Notes: generated by a model not told the origin, from the sequence alone. A stretch of 64,000 nt of DNA from Pectobacterium polonicum (GCF_005497185.1 NZ_RJTN01000002.1:124001-188000), one strand, 5' to 3'. Counted from the first letter of the stretch, positions 46,661-57,523 are shown. Made by a program: numbers and translations.

Positions 46661-46733
46661 TAGACAGGAAATAACAAACCAATAAAAATAACGCTATTTG
46701 CTATTAAATCTATTTTCTATATGGCGTTAGCCA

Positions 46734-47453
46734 TTAGAAATTGTATTGCACACCAACGCGGTAACGAGTTTGGCGCTCGTCAGTCGTTTTACTGCCAATC
46801 ACGTTGCCGACTTCAGCGTAAGGCGTCCAGTTTTTGTCATATTTGTACGCTAATTTAACGTTATGAGTGAGGCCGTAGTTGTCGTTGTCGGCGAGGTAAC
46901 CAACAGAACCGGCTTTGGTTTTCTTGTCGTATTCAAATTCGTATTCAACCACAAAGTTCGCAGGCAGTTTATAACCCAGCGTACTGGTGATGGTATAGCC
47001 TTTCATATCTGAAGGGGCTGTAGTACCGATGCTGTCACTTTTGCGCAGGTAAGATGCACGGTAGCGCAGACCATAGTACAGTGAGTCGGTAATATTAGCC
47101 GTACCTTTGACATAAGGACGGTAGTTGTTGTCTTTTGAAGAAGACACCATGTTTAAGCCCGCTTCAACGCCAAAGGTTTTGTCAAACTTGTACTGGTAGC
47201 TAGCGGTGACTTCAGTACCGTTGCTGACTGGCTCGTTATACGGTTTATTTGGTGTTTTATCTGCGTCTGATTGGCCCCATTTTGCTTCCATTGACAGGCC
47301 AAAGCCGTTGTCAAAACGGTGGGACATCAGCAGGCGATCTTTATGGTCGTTTTTTGCTGAATCATTCATCTCATGACGATAGTCAATCGTAACAGCCATG
47401 GAGCTTAAGCTGATTAAGGAAGTTACCATCATCGTCAATATTTTAACTTTCAT
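46734..47453 (-). CDS. KdgM-family oligogalacturonate porin
   Basis: 239 residues. Signal peptide to about residue 20 (LISLSSMA), then VTIDYRHEMNDSAKNDHKDR, the KdgM family start, and a barrel ending in VGVQYNF. KdgM/KdgN porins let pectin breakdown oligomers through the outer membrane of soft-rot bacteria. The gene is an extra between ompW and trpA relative to E. coli. No clear KdgR operator (AAATGAAA-N5-TTTCATTT) is seen, although a perfect TTTCAA-T-TTGAAA palindrome lies 233 bases upstream (47686-47698). Substrate inferred from family. Confidence 0.88.
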   Translation of the reverse strand: MKVKILTMMVTSLISLSSMAVTIDYRHEMNDSAKNDHKDRLLMSHRFDNGFGLSMEAKWGQSDADKTPNKPYNEPVSNGTEVTASYQYKFDKTFGVEAGLNMVSSSKDNNYRPYVKGTANITDSLYYGLRYRASYLRKSDSIGTTAPSDMKGYTITSTLGYKLPANFVVEYEFEYDKKTKAGSVGYLADNDNYGLTHNVKLAYKYDKNWTPYAEVGNVIGSKTTDERQTRYRVGVQYNF

Positions 47454-47838
47454 TTTATTATCCCATGTTGAAGAGAATTATTATTTAAAAAACGCGCTGC
47501 CACTTTGTTCAGCGATTTCATTCTATTTATTTTATCTTACAGTAATGTGAACAAGATCTTCAAAAAGAGAATTTTTTAAATGATCTCAATTCTGTGATTT
47601 TCTTCTTGTTTTATTTATGGGATTTATGCGGATTAAAAAATACTGGGAAATTAATTTATTTATTTGATGCGGAATTAAATAATTATTTCAATTTGAAAAG
47701 ATTACTTACAATTATTGAAATTTGGAAATTAAATAATTATTGAATATATTTCTCGTCAGTAAAATAAGAAATAATTTGAAACACTATTCGGCGCGCGACA
47801 TTGCTTGCGCTAAGTACAAATCGCGCGCCTGAAACGTG
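47454..47838. other. AT-rich region upstream of the KdgM-like gene
   Basis: 385 bases, very AT-rich between 47460 and 47780, with the palindrome TTTCAA-T-TTGAAA at 47686-47698. Presumably the porin promoter region and the downstream end of the trp operon. No small gene seen. Confidence 0.5.
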
Positions 47839-48645
47839 TTATGAACGCGTAGCCGCTTTCATTTCACTCACAAAGGTGTGTAACTCTGACAGCATTAAGC
47901 TGGGCTGGTTCAGATTTTTTTCAATAATCCGCACGATCGCTGAGCCAGAAATAGCCCCCGCGGCACCTGACGCGAGTGTTTCTTGCACTTGAGTCGGATC
48001 GGAAATGCCAAATCCTTGCAGTGGTGGGGCAGCATGATACGCATTCAGTTTGGCAACCAGATGATTCAGCGGTAGTTGGGCGCGTTTTTCTGCTCCTGTC
48101 ACGCCTGCGCGTGACACCAGATAGGTGTAGCCACGGCCATAAGAGGCGATCTCGCGCAATAGTTCATCATCAGCATTAGGCGGGCAGATAAAGATGGGGG
48201 CAATACCGTGTCGTAGCGCTGCCGTACGGAAAGGGGCCGATTCCACCACGGGAACATCCGCCACTAACACCGAATCGACGCCAACCTCGGCACAACGCTG
48301 ATAAAATTCATCGATACCATTGCTGAAGACCAGATTGGCATACATCAGCAGGCCAATCGGAATTTCTGGGTATTTCTGACGTATGGTCGCCAGCATCTCG
48401 AAACATTGCTCTGGCGTGACGCCTGCGGCAAAAGCGCGCAGATTAGCTGCCTGAATGGTCGGGCCATCCGCCAGCGGGTCAGAAAAGGGCACGCCTAGTT
48501 CCAGCGCATCGGCACCCGCGGCAATCAGCGTATCGATAATTTTCAGTGACTGCTCAGGAGAGGGGTCGCCCAGCGTGACAAACGGGACGAACGCGCCTTC
48601 TTTTTTCTCTGACAGGCGTGCAAATAGCTGTTGGTAGCGCTCCAT
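47839..48645 (-). CDS. trpA: Tryptophan synthase alpha chain
   Basis: 268 residues. Cleaves indole-3-glycerol phosphate to indole, which is tunnelled to TrpB. Catalytic Glu49 and Asp60 in [14 protein letters not shown], and the phosphate site GSAIVRIIE. Overlaps the trpB stop by one base (TAATG), typical translational coupling. Last gene of the operon. Confidence 0.97.
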   Translation of the reverse strand: MERYQQLFARLSEKKEGAFVPFVTLGDPSPEQSLKIIDTLIAAGADALELGVPFSDPLADGPTIQAANLRAFAAGVTPEQCFEMLATIRQKYPEIPIGLLMYANLVFSNGIDEFYQRCAEVGVDSVLVADVPVVESAPFRTAALRHGIAPIFICPPNADDELLREIASYGRGYTYLVSRAGVTGAEKRAQLPLNHLVAKLNAYHAAPPLQGFGISDPTQVQETLASGAAGAISGSAIVRIIEKNLNQPSLMLSELHTFVSEMKAATRS

Positions 48646-49835
48646 TACATTTCTCCCCGATCTTTCAAAATATCGTGCACGGTAAAGATGTCTTTATCAC
48701 CCCGACCTGACAAATTGACCACCAGCAGTTGCTCTTTCTCCGGCTCTGCTTTGATCATCTTCAAGGCATGTGCTAATGCGTGGGAGGATTCCAGTGCAGG
48801 AATAATACCTTCACTACGGCAGAGTGCTTTGAAGGCATCCAGCGCTTCATCATCGGTAATCGAGACATAGTCGGCACGACCAATGCTATTCAGGTAGGCG
48901 TGCTGCGGCCCTACGGACGGGAAATCCAGTCCGGCAGAAATAGAGTAGGACTCTTCTATTTGCCCGTCAGACGTTTGCATCATCGGGGACTTCATACCAA
49001 AATAGATACCGACGCGGCCATGCTTTAACGGTGCACCGTGTTGCCCAGATTCAATGCCTAAACCGCCGGGTTCAACGCCGATCAGACGGACATCAGTATC
49101 AGCGATAAAATCAGCGAACATCCCAATGGCGTTCGAGCCGCCGCCGACGCAGGCTAGAACGGCATCCGGCAGACGACCTTCTTTTTCCAGGATCTGCGCT
49201 TTCGTTTCTTCGCCAATCATGCGTTGGAATTCGCGTACGATCGTTGGATAAGGATGCGGACCTGCTGCTGTTCCCAACAGATAGTGTGCGGTGTCATAGC
49301 TGCCGGACCAGTCACGCAGGGCTTCGTTACAGGCATCTTTCAGCGTGGAAGAACCGCTATGAACCGGAATCACTTCGGCACCCATCAGACGCATGCGAAA
49401 GACGTTCGGCGACTGGCGCTCGACGTCTTTTGCACCCATATAAACGCGGCATTTTAGGCCAAGCAGGGCGCAAGCCAGCGCCGTCGCGACGCCGTGTTGG
49501 CCCGCGCCGGTTTCAGCGATGATTTCGCTTTTGCCCATGCGTTTAGCAAGCAATGCTTGTCCAAGTACCTGATTCGTTTTGTGCGCGCCGCCGTGCAGCA
49601 GATCTTCACGCTTTAGGTACAACTTCGTTTTCGTCCCTGCCGTCAGGTTCTGGCACAGGGTTAATGCTGTTGGACGACCTGCATAGTTTTTCAGCAGGTC
49701 GGTAAACTCGGCCTGAAATTCAGGATCTTTTTGTGCGCTGACGAAAGCTTCTTCTAACTGGCGTAACGCCGGGATGAGGATCTGCGGAACAAATTGTCCG
49801 CCGAATTCACCGAAGTAAGGGTTGAGTAATGTCAT
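48645..49835 (-). CDS. trpB: Tryptophan synthase beta chain
   Basis: 396 residues, PLP enzyme making tryptophan from indole and serine. PLP lysine in GGAHKTNQ (Lys86 by this start, equivalent to E. coli Lys87), phosphate cup [12 protein letters not shown]. The start [13 protein letters not shown] at 49835 replaces a longer frame that runs into the trpC end. 16 bases after trpC(F). Confidence 0.97.
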   Translation of the reverse strand: MTLLNPYFGEFGGQFVPQILIPALRQLEEAFVSAQKDPEFQAEFTDLLKNYAGRPTALTLCQNLTAGTKTKLYLKREDLLHGGAHKTNQVLGQALLAKRMGKSEIIAETGAGQHGVATALACALLGLKCRVYMGAKDVERQSPNVFRMRLMGAEVIPVHSGSSTLKDACNEALRDWSGSYDTAHYLLGTAAGPHPYPTIVREFQRMIGEETKAQILEKEGRLPDAVLACVGGGSNAIGMFADFIADTDVRLIGVEPGGLGIESGQHGAPLKHGRVGIYFGMKSPMMQTSDGQIEESYSISAGLDFPSVGPQHAYLNSIGRADYVSITDDEALDAFKALCRSEGIIPALESSHALAHALKMIKAEPEKEQLLVVNLSGRGDKDIFTVHDILKDRGEM

Positions 49836-49851
49836 AATTTTCCCGTCTGTT

Positions 49852-51219
49852 TTAGTGTTGCGGCTGACGTAATGTCGCAAAAACCGCAGCAATTTTATGT
49901 GAGTCTTTTTTTCCCGGTTCGCTTTCCACCCCGGAATTGAAATCCAGTCCTGCGCAACCTTGCTGTGCCGCCAGGGCGCAGTTATCGCTATTCAGGCCAC
50001 CGGCTAATAACACGTTATCCAGTGACTGATTGGCCAGCAGTGACCAGTTGAACGTTTTACCGCTGCCGCCCTGAGCGTTATCAAACACATAGCGATCGAC
50101 GTGGATAAAATTACGTTCTGGCAGCACATCTGTGATGCTCAGTGCTTTCCAAATTTGGCACGACGCAGGTAATTGCTGGCGTAGCTGGTTGATTGTCTGT
50201 TGATCTTCATCGCCGTGCAGTTGAACGGCTGCTAACCCCAACTGCGTCGTGATAGCAACGATGTGTTCGACGGGCGCGTTGCGGAAAACACCGACATAGC
50301 GCAGTGGTGCTCCCTCAATGACATCAGTAGCTTGTTTGACGTCAACATAGCGCGGAGAACTGGCGACGAAGATTAACCCGCCGTAGAGCGCACCAGCCTG
50401 ATAGGCGGCCTGTGCATCTGCTGCACGCGTCAGGCCGCAGACCTTGTTTTCTCCTAGAATAACGCGGCGTACTGCACCGTTCAGATCCGGCTCGGACATC
50501 AGTGAGCTGCCGATCAGGAATCCCTGAGCAAAGGCGCTGAGTTCACGAATCTGCGCATGGCGGTTGATACCGGATTCACTGATCACGGTGACGCCAGCAG
50601 GCAGACGCGGTGCGAGCGTCCGAGTACGGTTGAGGTCAATAGAGAGATCGCGCAGGTCGCGGTTGTTGATCCCGACGACGCGCGCTTCGAGTTGAATGGC
50701 ACGTTGTAGCTCTTCTTCATTACTGACTTCCGTCAACACGCCTAACTTCAGACTGTGCGCTACCTCGGCCAGTTGCTGATACTGCTCGTCGTCCAGTACG
50801 GACAGCATCAGTAGAATGGCATCGGCCTGATAGTAGCGCGCCAGATAGATCTGGTAGGGCGAAATAATAAAATCTTTGCACAAAACCGGCTGATGTACGG
50901 CTGCGCTAACCTGTGGCAGGAAGGCAAAATCGCCCTGAAAATACTTCTCGTCGGTTAAAACGGAAATAGCGGACGCGTAACCTTTATAGACCTGAGCAAT
51001 CGCTACCGGGTCGAAATCGTCGCGAATCAATCCCTTCGACGGCGACGCCTTTTTGCATTCCAGAATAAAGGCGGGCTTATCTTGTTTCAGCGCCTGATAA
51101 AAGTCGCGCTGGCTGGGAACGATCTCATGTTGAAAAGAGGCCAGTGGCTGTGCTTTCTCACGTTCTGCAACCCAGAGTGCTTTATCACGCACAATTTTAT
51201 GTAATACGGTTTCCTGCAT
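49852..51219 (-). CDS. trpC: Indole-3-glycerol phosphate synthase / phosphoribosylanthranilate isomerase
   Basis: 455 residues, the enterobacterial TrpC(F) fusion: N-terminal IGPS (about 1-255, [15 protein letters not shown] and [12 protein letters not shown] active-site strands) and C-terminal PRAI (about 256-455, [26 protein letters not shown]-type ending). Two consecutive pathway steps in one protein. Start [14 protein letters not shown] at 51219 behind AGAGG; 7 bases after trpD. Confidence 0.96.
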   Translation of the reverse strand: MQETVLHKIVRDKALWVAEREKAQPLASFQHEIVPSQRDFYQALKQDKPAFILECKKASPSKGLIRDDFDPVAIAQVYKGYASAISVLTDEKYFQGDFAFLPQVSAAVHQPVLCKDFIISPYQIYLARYYQADAILLMLSVLDDEQYQQLAEVAHSLKLGVLTEVSNEEELQRAIQLEARVVGINNRDLRDLSIDLNRTRTLAPRLPAGVTVISESGINRHAQIRELSAFAQGFLIGSSLMSEPDLNGAVRRVILGENKVCGLTRAADAQAAYQAGALYGGLIFVASSPRYVDVKQATDVIEGAPLRYVGVFRNAPVEHIVAITTQLGLAAVQLHGDEDQQTINQLRQQLPASCQIWKALSITDVLPERNFIHVDRYVFDNAQGGSGKTFNWSLLANQSLDNVLLAGGLNSDNCALAAQQGCAGLDFNSGVESEPGKKDSHKIAAVFATLRQPQH

Positions 51220-51226
51220 GGTTCTA

Positions 51227-52225
51227 TTATCCTCTGGCGGACAGGGCGACAACGCGCTGATAAGCCTGTCCACTATGAATGACGTCAAGTGCCTGTTGCG
51301 CATTCTGGCGCAGATCTTCTTGTCCGAACAATCTCAGAAGCAACGCAACGTTGGCGGCAACCGCAGCGGCGTGTGCGCGTTCGCCTTTACCTTGTAGCAG
51401 CGACGCGAGAATGTCACGATTTTCTTCCGGCGTTCCGCCTTGTAATGCCGACAGCGGGTACGCCTCCAGACCGAAGTCGCGATGTGTCAGTTCGTAGGTT
51501 TCGATCTCGCCATTATGTAACTCTGCAACCTGTGTTGGCGCATGAATGGCGACTTCGTCCATCCCCCCGCCGTGTACGACAGCAGCACGTTGGTAGCCCA
51601 GCACCTTCAGCGTTTCAGCGATAGGGCGAACCAGTTCGGGGCTATACACGCCAATCAGCGCCAGCGGCGGACGAGCCGGGTTAACCAGCGGCCCCAGCAC
51701 GTTGAAAACGGTACGGGTTTTAAGTTGCTGACGCACTGGCATGGCATGGCGGAAACCCAGGTGATATTGCGGAGCAAACAGGAAACACACGCCCAAATCG
51801 TCCAGCGCCTGGCGTGAATCCTGTGCGCTCATATCCAGCTTAATGCCGAACGCGGAGAGCAAATCGGATGAACCAGAACGGCTGGAGACGCTGCGGTTGC
51901 CGTGCTTGGCGATTTTCAGGCCACAACTGGCAGCAACGAATGCGCTGGCGGTTGAGATGTTGATGCTGTTTGTACCGTCACCGCCGGTGCCGACGATATC
52001 GGCAAATAAATAGTCGGGGCGAGGAAATGGCTGAGCATCTGCCAGTAATGCCGTAGCGGCACCCGCAATTTCGTCGGGATGCTCGCCGCGCACTTTCATG
52101 CTAATCAGCGCTGCCGCCAGCTGGCTGGCATCCAGTTCACCGCGGATAATGGCGCCAAACAGCGCCTGACTTTCCTGACGGCTGATGTTTTCCGCGCGGT
52201 ATAATTTTTCCAGTATGTTTTGCAT
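51227..52225 (-). CDS. trpD: Anthranilate phosphoribosyltransferase (stand-alone)
   Basis: 332 residues. Adds phosphoribosyl to anthranilate. PRPP motif [14 protein letters not shown] (around 81-94) and [17 protein letters not shown]. In E. coli this is the C-terminal half of a TrpGD fusion; here it is a separate gene. Two starts are possible: 52225 ([17 protein letters not shown] upstream), chosen because it gives the family N-terminus, and 52279 ([15 protein letters not shown] upstream), 14 bases after trpG. Confidence 0.94.
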   Translation of the reverse strand: MQNILEKLYRAENISRQESQALFGAIIRGELDASQLAAALISMKVRGEHPDEIAGAATALLADAQPFPRPDYLFADIVGTGGDGTNSINISTASAFVAASCGLKIAKHGNRSVSSRSGSSDLLSAFGIKLDMSAQDSRQALDDLGVCFLFAPQYHLGFRHAMPVRQQLKTRTVFNVLGPLVNPARPPLALIGVYSPELVRPIAETLKVLGYQRAAVVHGGGMDEVAIHAPTQVAELHNGEIETYELTHRDFGLEAYPLSALQGGTPEENRDILASLLQGKGERAHAAAVAANVALLLRLFGQEDLRQNAQQALDVIHSGQAYQRVVALSARG

Positions 52226-52293
52226 GATAAATACATCCTGAGCAGTAGACGGTTCCAAAGTCGCAGAAGACAGTTGCATAATCGTATCCCTCG

Positions 52294-52872
52294 TTAAGCT
52301 AGCGCCCAGTCAAGCGTTTGTTCCAGCAGTCGAGCGCCGTGTGTGGTCAGGATCGACTCAGGATGGAATTGGAAACCGCAAACGCGATCCGCATCGTTAC
52401 GCACGGCCATCACCATCGCATTGAAGTGCGCGTTGACGGTCAGCGTAGAAGGAATGTTGCTGCCGACCAGCGAGTGGTAGCGGGCAACGGGCAGCGGGTG
52501 CGGTAAACCGTTAAACATGCCGCTGGCATCGTGGTCAATTGCAGACGCTTTGCCATGCAGGATTTCACCCGCCTGGCCGACATGGCCGCCGTAGGCTTCC
52601 ACGATGGCTTGATGGCCGAGGCAAATACCGATAATCGGCAGTTGACCGCGCAGACGTCGCAGCAGTTCCGGCATGCAGCCCGCTTCCGCCGGTGTGCCGG
52701 GGCCGGGAGAGAGCATCAAAATCGGTTTTTCCATCTGTTGTAACCGCGCAATGATGACGTCGGCAGGCAGATGGTTACGGTAAATCACGACCTGATGGCC
52801 GCTGGCGCGTAGCTGATCCACCAGGTTGTAGGTGAATGAGTCGATATTATCGAGCAGCAGGATGTCGGCCAT
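52294..52872 (-). CDS. trpG: Anthranilate synthase glutamine amidotransferase subunit (stand-alone)
   Basis: 192 residues, class I amidotransferase supplying ammonia to TrpE. Triad Cys84 (GICLGHQA), His170 and Glu172 (FQFHPES). Its start overlaps the trpE stop by one base (TGATG). The polypeptide ends in LDWALA with a proper stop, so it is not fused to TrpD. Confidence 0.96.
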   Translation of the reverse strand: MADILLLDNIDSFTYNLVDQLRASGHQVVIYRNHLPADVIIARLQQMEKPILMLSPGPGTPAEAGCMPELLRRLRGQLPIIGICLGHQAIVEAYGGHVGQAGEILHGKASAIDHDASGMFNGLPHPLPVARYHSLVGSNIPSTLTVNAHFNAMVMAVRNDADRVCGFQFHPESILTTHGARLLEQTLDWALA

Positions 52873-54434
52873 CAGAAGATCTCCTTTGCATGGTGCGCAC
52901 TGGCAATAGCTCGCAGTACCGCGCGGGCTTTATTGCGTGTTTCGTCGGCTTCGGCCTGCGGATTAGAATCAAGAACCACGCCCGCACCGGCCTGAACGGT
53001 AGCAATACCGTCTTCGACATAGGCGGAGCGAATAACGATGCAGGTATCCAGATCGCCATGAGCAGTGAAGTAGCCCACCGCGCCGCCGTAGCTGCCGCGT
53101 CGGGTTTTCTCACTTTCTGCAATCAACTGCATTGCCCGGACTTTCGGTGCGCCGCTCAGCGTGCCCATATTCATGCAGGCGCGGTAAGCGTGCAGGACAT
53201 CCAAATCTTCACGCAGCGTACCCACCACGCGCGACACCAGATGCATCACAAAGGAGTAACGATCAACTTTGGTCAAGTCGGCAACATAACGGCTACCCGG
53301 TTGGCAGATGCGCGCCAGATCGTTACGGGCTAAATCCACCAACATCAGGTGTTCAGCCAGTTCTTTATGGTCGGTACGCATTTCCAGCTCAATGCGGCTA
53401 TCGAGATCGCGATCCAACGAACCATCGGCACGGCGGCCGCGTGGGCGAGTACCCGCAATCGGATAGATTTCGATTTGGCGGCTGTCGGCATCGTACTTCA
53501 GCGAGCTTTCCGGTGAGGCACCGAACAGCGTGAAATCCTGATCTTGCATATAAAACATGTAAGGGCTGGGATTGTTATCTTTCAGCGTTTGGTAAGCGGC
53601 CAGCGGTGAAGGGCAGGGTAAAGAGAAACGGCGCGACGGCACGACCTGAAAAATTTCACCGATGCGGATAGCTTCCTGCATCTGGCTGACAACTTCACCA
53701 AAGGCTTCATCACTCTGGTTGCAACTCAGCGTCATGTCTTCGATAGGCTGACGCGGCAGCGCAGGAGCGGGCTGGGTAAGCTGAAGTTGCAACTGTTCCA
53801 AACGCTGTTGCAGACGCTGCTTTTCGCTGTGGTTTGGCGTAAACAGGCTGGCTTGCAGGGCGGTCACGCGTTTTTGGTGGTCAAGCACCAGCAAGGTTTC
53901 TGCCAGATAGAAGCAAAAATCTGGGCAACGCTGCTGCTGGCTCAGCGCCGGCAACGCTTCAAATCCGGCGACCAGATCGTAGGCGAACAGACCGCCAAGG
54001 AACATGGCTTCACGCTCGTCCGTCGGACAGGCAACCAGCGTCAGAATCTGGCGTAAGGCATCAAATACGGACAGCGAACGCAGGCGTGCATCTTCATCCT
54101 GCATGGCGTCGGCCAGTGGGAAGGTGAGCTCACGACCGTTCGGACGTGGCTGATTGGTAATTTCCGCAGGCAGTGCGGCATCCAATAATGGCAGCAGGCT
54201 GGCACCGTTTGCGGTTAATGCCTGAACGGAAACCTGCTGGCCGAGGGCGGTGATACGCAGTGCGCTATCAATGATTAACAGGCTTTTCAGGTTTTCCTTG
54301 CTGTCGATTTCAGCTGATTCTAACAGCAACGTGGCAGGTCTGGCACCGCAGAGCTGATGGAAGATGGCGCTGGGGTCGTTACGGTAAACGGCCTCGGTAC
54401 GCAGCAGTTCCAGTTTCGGTTGTGTTGTTTGCAT
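52872..54434 (-). CDS. trpE: Anthranilate synthase component I
   Basis: 520 residues. Converts chorismate to anthranilate. The feedback-site segment LLLESAEI has Ser40, a residue central to tryptophan inhibition in E. coli. The chorismate-binding domain shows [24 protein letters not shown] and SGAPKVRAM. First structural gene of trp, preceded by leader and attenuator. Confidence 0.97.
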   Translation of the reverse strand: MQTTQPKLELLRTEAVYRNDPSAIFHQLCGARPATLLLESAEIDSKENLKSLLIIDSALRITALGQQVSVQALTANGASLLPLLDAALPAEITNQPRPNGRELTFPLADAMQDEDARLRSLSVFDALRQILTLVACPTDEREAMFLGGLFAYDLVAGFEALPALSQQQRCPDFCFYLAETLLVLDHQKRVTALQASLFTPNHSEKQRLQQRLEQLQLQLTQPAPALPRQPIEDMTLSCNQSDEAFGEVVSQMQEAIRIGEIFQVVPSRRFSLPCPSPLAAYQTLKDNNPSPYMFYMQDQDFTLFGASPESSLKYDADSRQIEIYPIAGTRPRGRRADGSLDRDLDSRIELEMRTDHKELAEHLMLVDLARNDLARICQPGSRYVADLTKVDRYSFVMHLVSRVVGTLREDLDVLHAYRACMNMGTLSGAPKVRAMQLIAESEKTRRGSYGGAVGYFTAHGDLDTCIVIRSAYVEDGIATVQAGAGVVLDSNPQAEADETRNKARAVLRAIASAHHAKEIF

Positions 54435-54466
54435 TCTTGCTACCCGTTTAATGTTGTGCCCATCAA

Positions 54467-54495
54467 ATAAAAAACCCGCTTAGTTAAGCGGGTTT
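54467..54495 (-). terminator. trp attenuator terminator
   Basis: On the minus strand: AAACCCGCTTA, short loop AC, TAAGCGGGTTT, then TTTTATTT. It lies between the trpL stop and trpE, the terminator half of the attenuator. Confidence 0.93.
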
Positions 54496-54531
54496 GGGAA
54501 TATCTGCATGTGTGATAACAGCGATGCGTGA

Positions 54532-54594
54532 TTAGTCCACCCGCGATAGGGAAGAGCGCCACCAACCATGCTTCATCATTTTCTGCGTTGCCAT
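54532..54594 (-). CDS. trpL: trp operon leader peptide
   Basis: 20 codons beginning ATGGCAACGCAG; the peptide is MATQKMMKHGWWRSSLSRVD with tandem Trp codons at residues 11-12, placed as in E. coli trpL (KGWWRTS). Ribosome stalling at the Trp pair under shortage would prevent the terminator at 54467-54495. An internal Met at residue 6 is an alternative start. Shine-Dalgarno is weak (GAGACG). Confidence 0.9.
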   Translation of the reverse strand: MATQKMMKHGWWRSSLSRVD

Positions 54595-54651
54595 TATCAT
54601 CGTCTCACTGTTTATTGCGGACACCGTGTTTGTGTTCCGAGCTTGCGTACT

Positions 54652-54680
54652 AGTTAACTGGAACGGTGATAAAATGTCAA
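54652..54680 (-). promoter_or_regulatory. trp promoter with TrpR operator
   Basis: On the minus strand: -35 TTGACA (54675-54680), 17-base spacer, -10 TTAACT (54652-54657). The -10 lies inside the TrpR operator-like palindrome CCAGTTAACTAGTACG, nearly the E. coli trp promoter. About 60 bases upstream of trpL. Confidence 0.92.
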
Positions 54681-54778
54681 CACCTTCAATAGGATTATTT
54701 TATTACTCAGGGAAACCGCAGCCATTACCCTTTTCTTCTTATTAATGGCATCATGCGGCCTTCGCATGATTCTCGTTA

Positions 54779-55663
54779 ATGGATAGGCCTGTGCCAGAAG
54801 ATTCACAATCGATATCGTCATTCCCACTTTATGATTTGCATAGCCATACTGTGGCGTCTGATGGCCTGTTAACACCGACGGCGTTGGTTTGTCGGGCAGT
54901 AGACATGCGGGTAAGTGTGTTGGCTATTACCGATCACGACACGACCGCTGGGCTTGAAGAAGCACGGAATGCAATTGCACAACATGAGTTGCCTCTGAGG
55001 CTAATTCCCGGCGTAGAGATCTCCACGCTGTGGGAAAATCATGAGATTCATATTGTCGGATTGGGGATGGATATCACCCATCCTGCGTTACGTGGATTGC
55101 TGCAACAGCAGGCGGATAACCGGCAGAGTCGGGCGGAACAGATCGCCGCTCGGTTGGAAAAATCCCGCATTCCCGATGCGCTGGCTGGTGCACAGCGTCT
55201 GGCGACGGGAGGGCAGATTACACGGGCGCATTTTGCGCGTTATCTGATCGAGCTGGGTGTCGCGGCGAATATGAATCAGGTGTTCAAAAAATATCTGGCG
55301 AAAGGCAAAACTGGCTACGTGCCACCGCAGTGGTGCACCATCCCACAAGCGATCGAGGCGATTCATCAGTCCGGCGGTGTGTCGGTGTTGGCGCATCCGG
55401 GGCGCTACGATCTGACGGCCAAATGGTTAAAACGTTTGCTAGCCATGTTTGCAGAAAGCGGCGGGATCGCAATGGAAGTCGCGCAGTGCCAACAGGCGCC
55501 GGATGAACGGACACAGCTTGCTCGTTATGCGCGAGATTTCAATCTGATGGCATCGCAAGGATCGGATTTCCACCTGCCTTGCGCCTGGATTGAGCTGGGG
55601 CGTAAGTTATGGCTGCCTGCCGACGTCGAGCCGGTTTGGCATCATCCATTATTGGCAAATTAG
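54779..55663 (+). CDS. rnm: RNase AM (YciV), PHP-domain 5'-3' exonuclease
   Basis: 294 residues. Polymerase/histidinol phosphatase domain with metal motifs LHSHTVASDG (about 20-29), ITDHDT and SDFHLPC near the C-terminus. In E. coli RNase AM trims 5' ends of rRNA precursors and hydrolyses 3',5'-bisphosphates. ATG at 54779 chosen; Shine-Dalgarno weak, a GTG four codons on is possible. Divergent from the trp operon and followed by yciO. Confidence 0.93.
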   Translation: MDRPVPEDSQSISSFPLYDLHSHTVASDGLLTPTALVCRAVDMRVSVLAITDHDTTAGLEEARNAIAQHELPLRLIPGVEISTLWENHEIHIVGLGMDITHPALRGLLQQQADNRQSRAEQIAARLEKSRIPDALAGAQRLATGGQITRAHFARYLIELGVAANMNQVFKKYLAKGKTGYVPPQWCTIPQAIEAIHQSGGVSVLAHPGRYDLTAKWLKRLLAMFAESGGIAMEVAQCQQAPDERTQLARYARDFNLMASQGSDFHLPCAWIELGRKLWLPADVEPVWHHPLLAN

Positions 55664-55804
55664 CTGAACATTACCGCGTAATGGCATCGCTATCTCATGA
55701 AATAACAATCTTTTACCACCGACACGTTCTATAATAACCCTATTGCACTATGACGCGGTGTGGGATGAGCAACGCCGCGCAATGTCAGACGCACGAGGTA
55801 GGCC

Positions 55805-56425
55805 ATGAGTCAGTTTTTCTATATTCATCCGCAGAATCCGCAACCACGATTAATCAACCAATCGGTGGAGTTTTTGCATAAAGGCGGGGTGATTGTTTAT
55901 CCAACGGATTCCGGCTATGCGTTGGGTTGTATGCTGGGCGAAAAGAACGCGTTGGAACGTATCTGCCGGATTCGCGATCTGGGTAGCGATCATAACTTCA
56001 CGCTGATGTGCCGCGATTTGTCCGAACTATCGACGTATGCCCATGTTGATAACTCGGCTTTTCGGTTGATTAAAAATAATACGCCGGGTAATTACACGTT
56101 TATTCTGAAAGCGACAAAAGAGGTGCCCCGTCGCTTAATGAATGAAAAACGCAAAACCATCGGCCTGCGCGTGCCGTCTAATCCGATTGCACTGGATTTG
56201 CTGGCCGCGCTGAATGAACCGTTGATGTCGACGACGCTGATGCTGCCGGGAAATGATTTCGCCGAATCCGATCCAGAAGAAATTCAGGACGAATTGGGGA
56301 AATTGGTGGATTTGATTATCCACGGCGGTTCCCTGGGTCAACAGCCGACGACAGTTATCGATCTGACCGAATCTGTGCCGCGTATTGCTCGTGAAGGCAC
56401 TGGTGATGTTACGCCGTTCTTATAA
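55805..56425 (+). CDS. yciO: Sua5/YciO/YrdC family protein YciO
   Basis: 206 residues, dsRNA-binding-like alpha/beta fold of the YrdC family. Motif GGVIVYPTDSGYALGC (residues 28-43) and STTLMLPGN. Related to TsaC but not itself shown to make t6A; RNA-binding role unclear. Conserved rnm-yciO-rluB order. Confidence 0.94.
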   Translation: MSQFFYIHPQNPQPRLINQSVEFLHKGGVIVYPTDSGYALGCMLGEKNALERICRIRDLGSDHNFTLMCRDLSELSTYAHVDNSAFRLIKNNTPGNYTFILKATKEVPRRLMNEKRKTIGLRVPSNPIALDLLAALNEPLMSTTLMLPGNDFAESDPEEIQDELGKLVDLIIHGGSLGQQPTTVIDLTESVPRIAREGTGDVTPFL

Positions 56426-56586
56426 GCGCAGCGACGTGTGGTAACAATGAGAATACAAATGGCGCGAAGATCGGTATAATCGCGCCAGCATTGAATATTA
56501 GGCATGATTTTTACTTAACTTGCTGAATTTTATAAGCAGTTATGACTCCCCCCGACGCCTGGGAAGGCGACACTAGAGGTTGCTCA

Positions 56587-57471
56587 ATGAGCGAAAAGTT
56601 ACAAAAAGTTCTGGCGCGCGCCGGACATGGCTCACGCCGCGAAATTGAAGGTATCATTCAGGCTGGGCGCGTCAGCGTTGACGGCAAGGTTGCCACACTG
56701 GGCGATCGCGTTGAAGTGACGAAAGCCACCAAAATCCGTATTGATGGTCATGTGGTTACCGTTAAGGAAACCGAAGAAACCGTGTGTCGCGTACTGGTGT
56801 ATTACAAACCAGAAGGCGAGCTGTGCACCCGCAACGATCCTGATGGGCGCCCAACGGTGTTTGACCGTTTGCCGAGAATTCAGGGTTCCCGTTGGGTTGC
56901 TGTAGGGCGTCTGGATGTGAATACCTCCGGTCTGCTGCTGTTTACGACCGACGGTGAACTGGCCAATCGCCTGATGCACCCCAGCCGTGAGGTTGAGCGT
57001 GAATATGCCGTGCGGGTCTTCGGTGAGGTTGATGACGAAAAGATCAAGCAACTGAGCAAAGGCGTGCAGTTGGAAGACGGCCCTGCTTCGTTCCGCACTA
57101 TCCGCTATCAGGGTGGTGAAGGCTTGAACCAGTGGTATAACGTGACGCTGACAGAAGGGCGTAACCGTGAAGTTCGCCGTCTGTGGGAAGCCGTTGGCGT
57201 GCAGGTGAGCCGCCTGATTCGCGTGCGCTATGGCGATATTACCTTGCCAAAAGGCATCCCTCGTGGTGGCTGGGCTGAAATGCCGCTTGAACAACTGAAC
57301 TATCTGCGTGAGTTAGTGCAGCTCCCAGTAGAAACCGTATCGAAACTGCCGGTTGAGCGTGAGCGCCGTCGGGTGAAAGCGAACCAAATCCGCCGTGCGG
57401 TAAAACGTCATAGCCAGATTAACAGTGCTCCGGCACGTCGCACATCGCCAAAGCCGAAACGCAACGGCTAA
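56587..57471 (+). CDS. rluB: 23S rRNA pseudouridine(2605) synthase
   Basis: 294 residues. N-terminal S4 RNA-binding domain ([19 protein letters not shown]), then the RsuA-type catalytic domain with Asp in [14 protein letters not shown], and a basic C-terminal tail. Makes pseudouridine at position 2605 of 23S rRNA. Start MSEKLQKV at 56587 behind AGAGG; an upstream in-frame Met lies in a leader containing a small GCC-TGGGAA-GGC hairpin. Confidence 0.95.
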   Translation: MSEKLQKVLARAGHGSRREIEGIIQAGRVSVDGKVATLGDRVEVTKATKIRIDGHVVTVKETEETVCRVLVYYKPEGELCTRNDPDGRPTVFDRLPRIQGSRWVAVGRLDVNTSGLLLFTTDGELANRLMHPSREVEREYAVRVFGEVDDEKIKQLSKGVQLEDGPASFRTIRYQGGEGLNQWYNVTLTEGRNREVRRLWEAVGVQVSRLIRVRYGDITLPKGIPRGGWAEMPLEQLNYLRELVQLPVETVSKLPVERERRRVKANQIRRAVKRHSQINSAPARRTSPKPKRNG

Positions 57472-57491
57472 TCTTTTTCTCCATACGCTTC

Positions 57492-57518
57492 ACGGGCAGC
57501 CTTCGCTGCCCGTTTTCG
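57492..57518. terminator. Terminator between convergent rluB and btuR
   Basis: ACGGGCAGC, loop CTTC, GCTGCCCGT then TTTCGTTT: perfect 9-bp stem. Confidence 0.88.
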
Positions 57519-57523
57519 TTTCA

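Noticed and set aside
47686-47698. KdgR operator for the KdgM-like gene
   Set aside because: TTTCAA-T-TTGAAA is palindromic but its spacing and flanks do not fit the KdgR consensus; left as an unnamed palindrome.
56632-57294. 220-codon minus-strand frame
   Set aside because: Shadow of rluB; the forward frame has S4 and pseudouridine synthase motifs.
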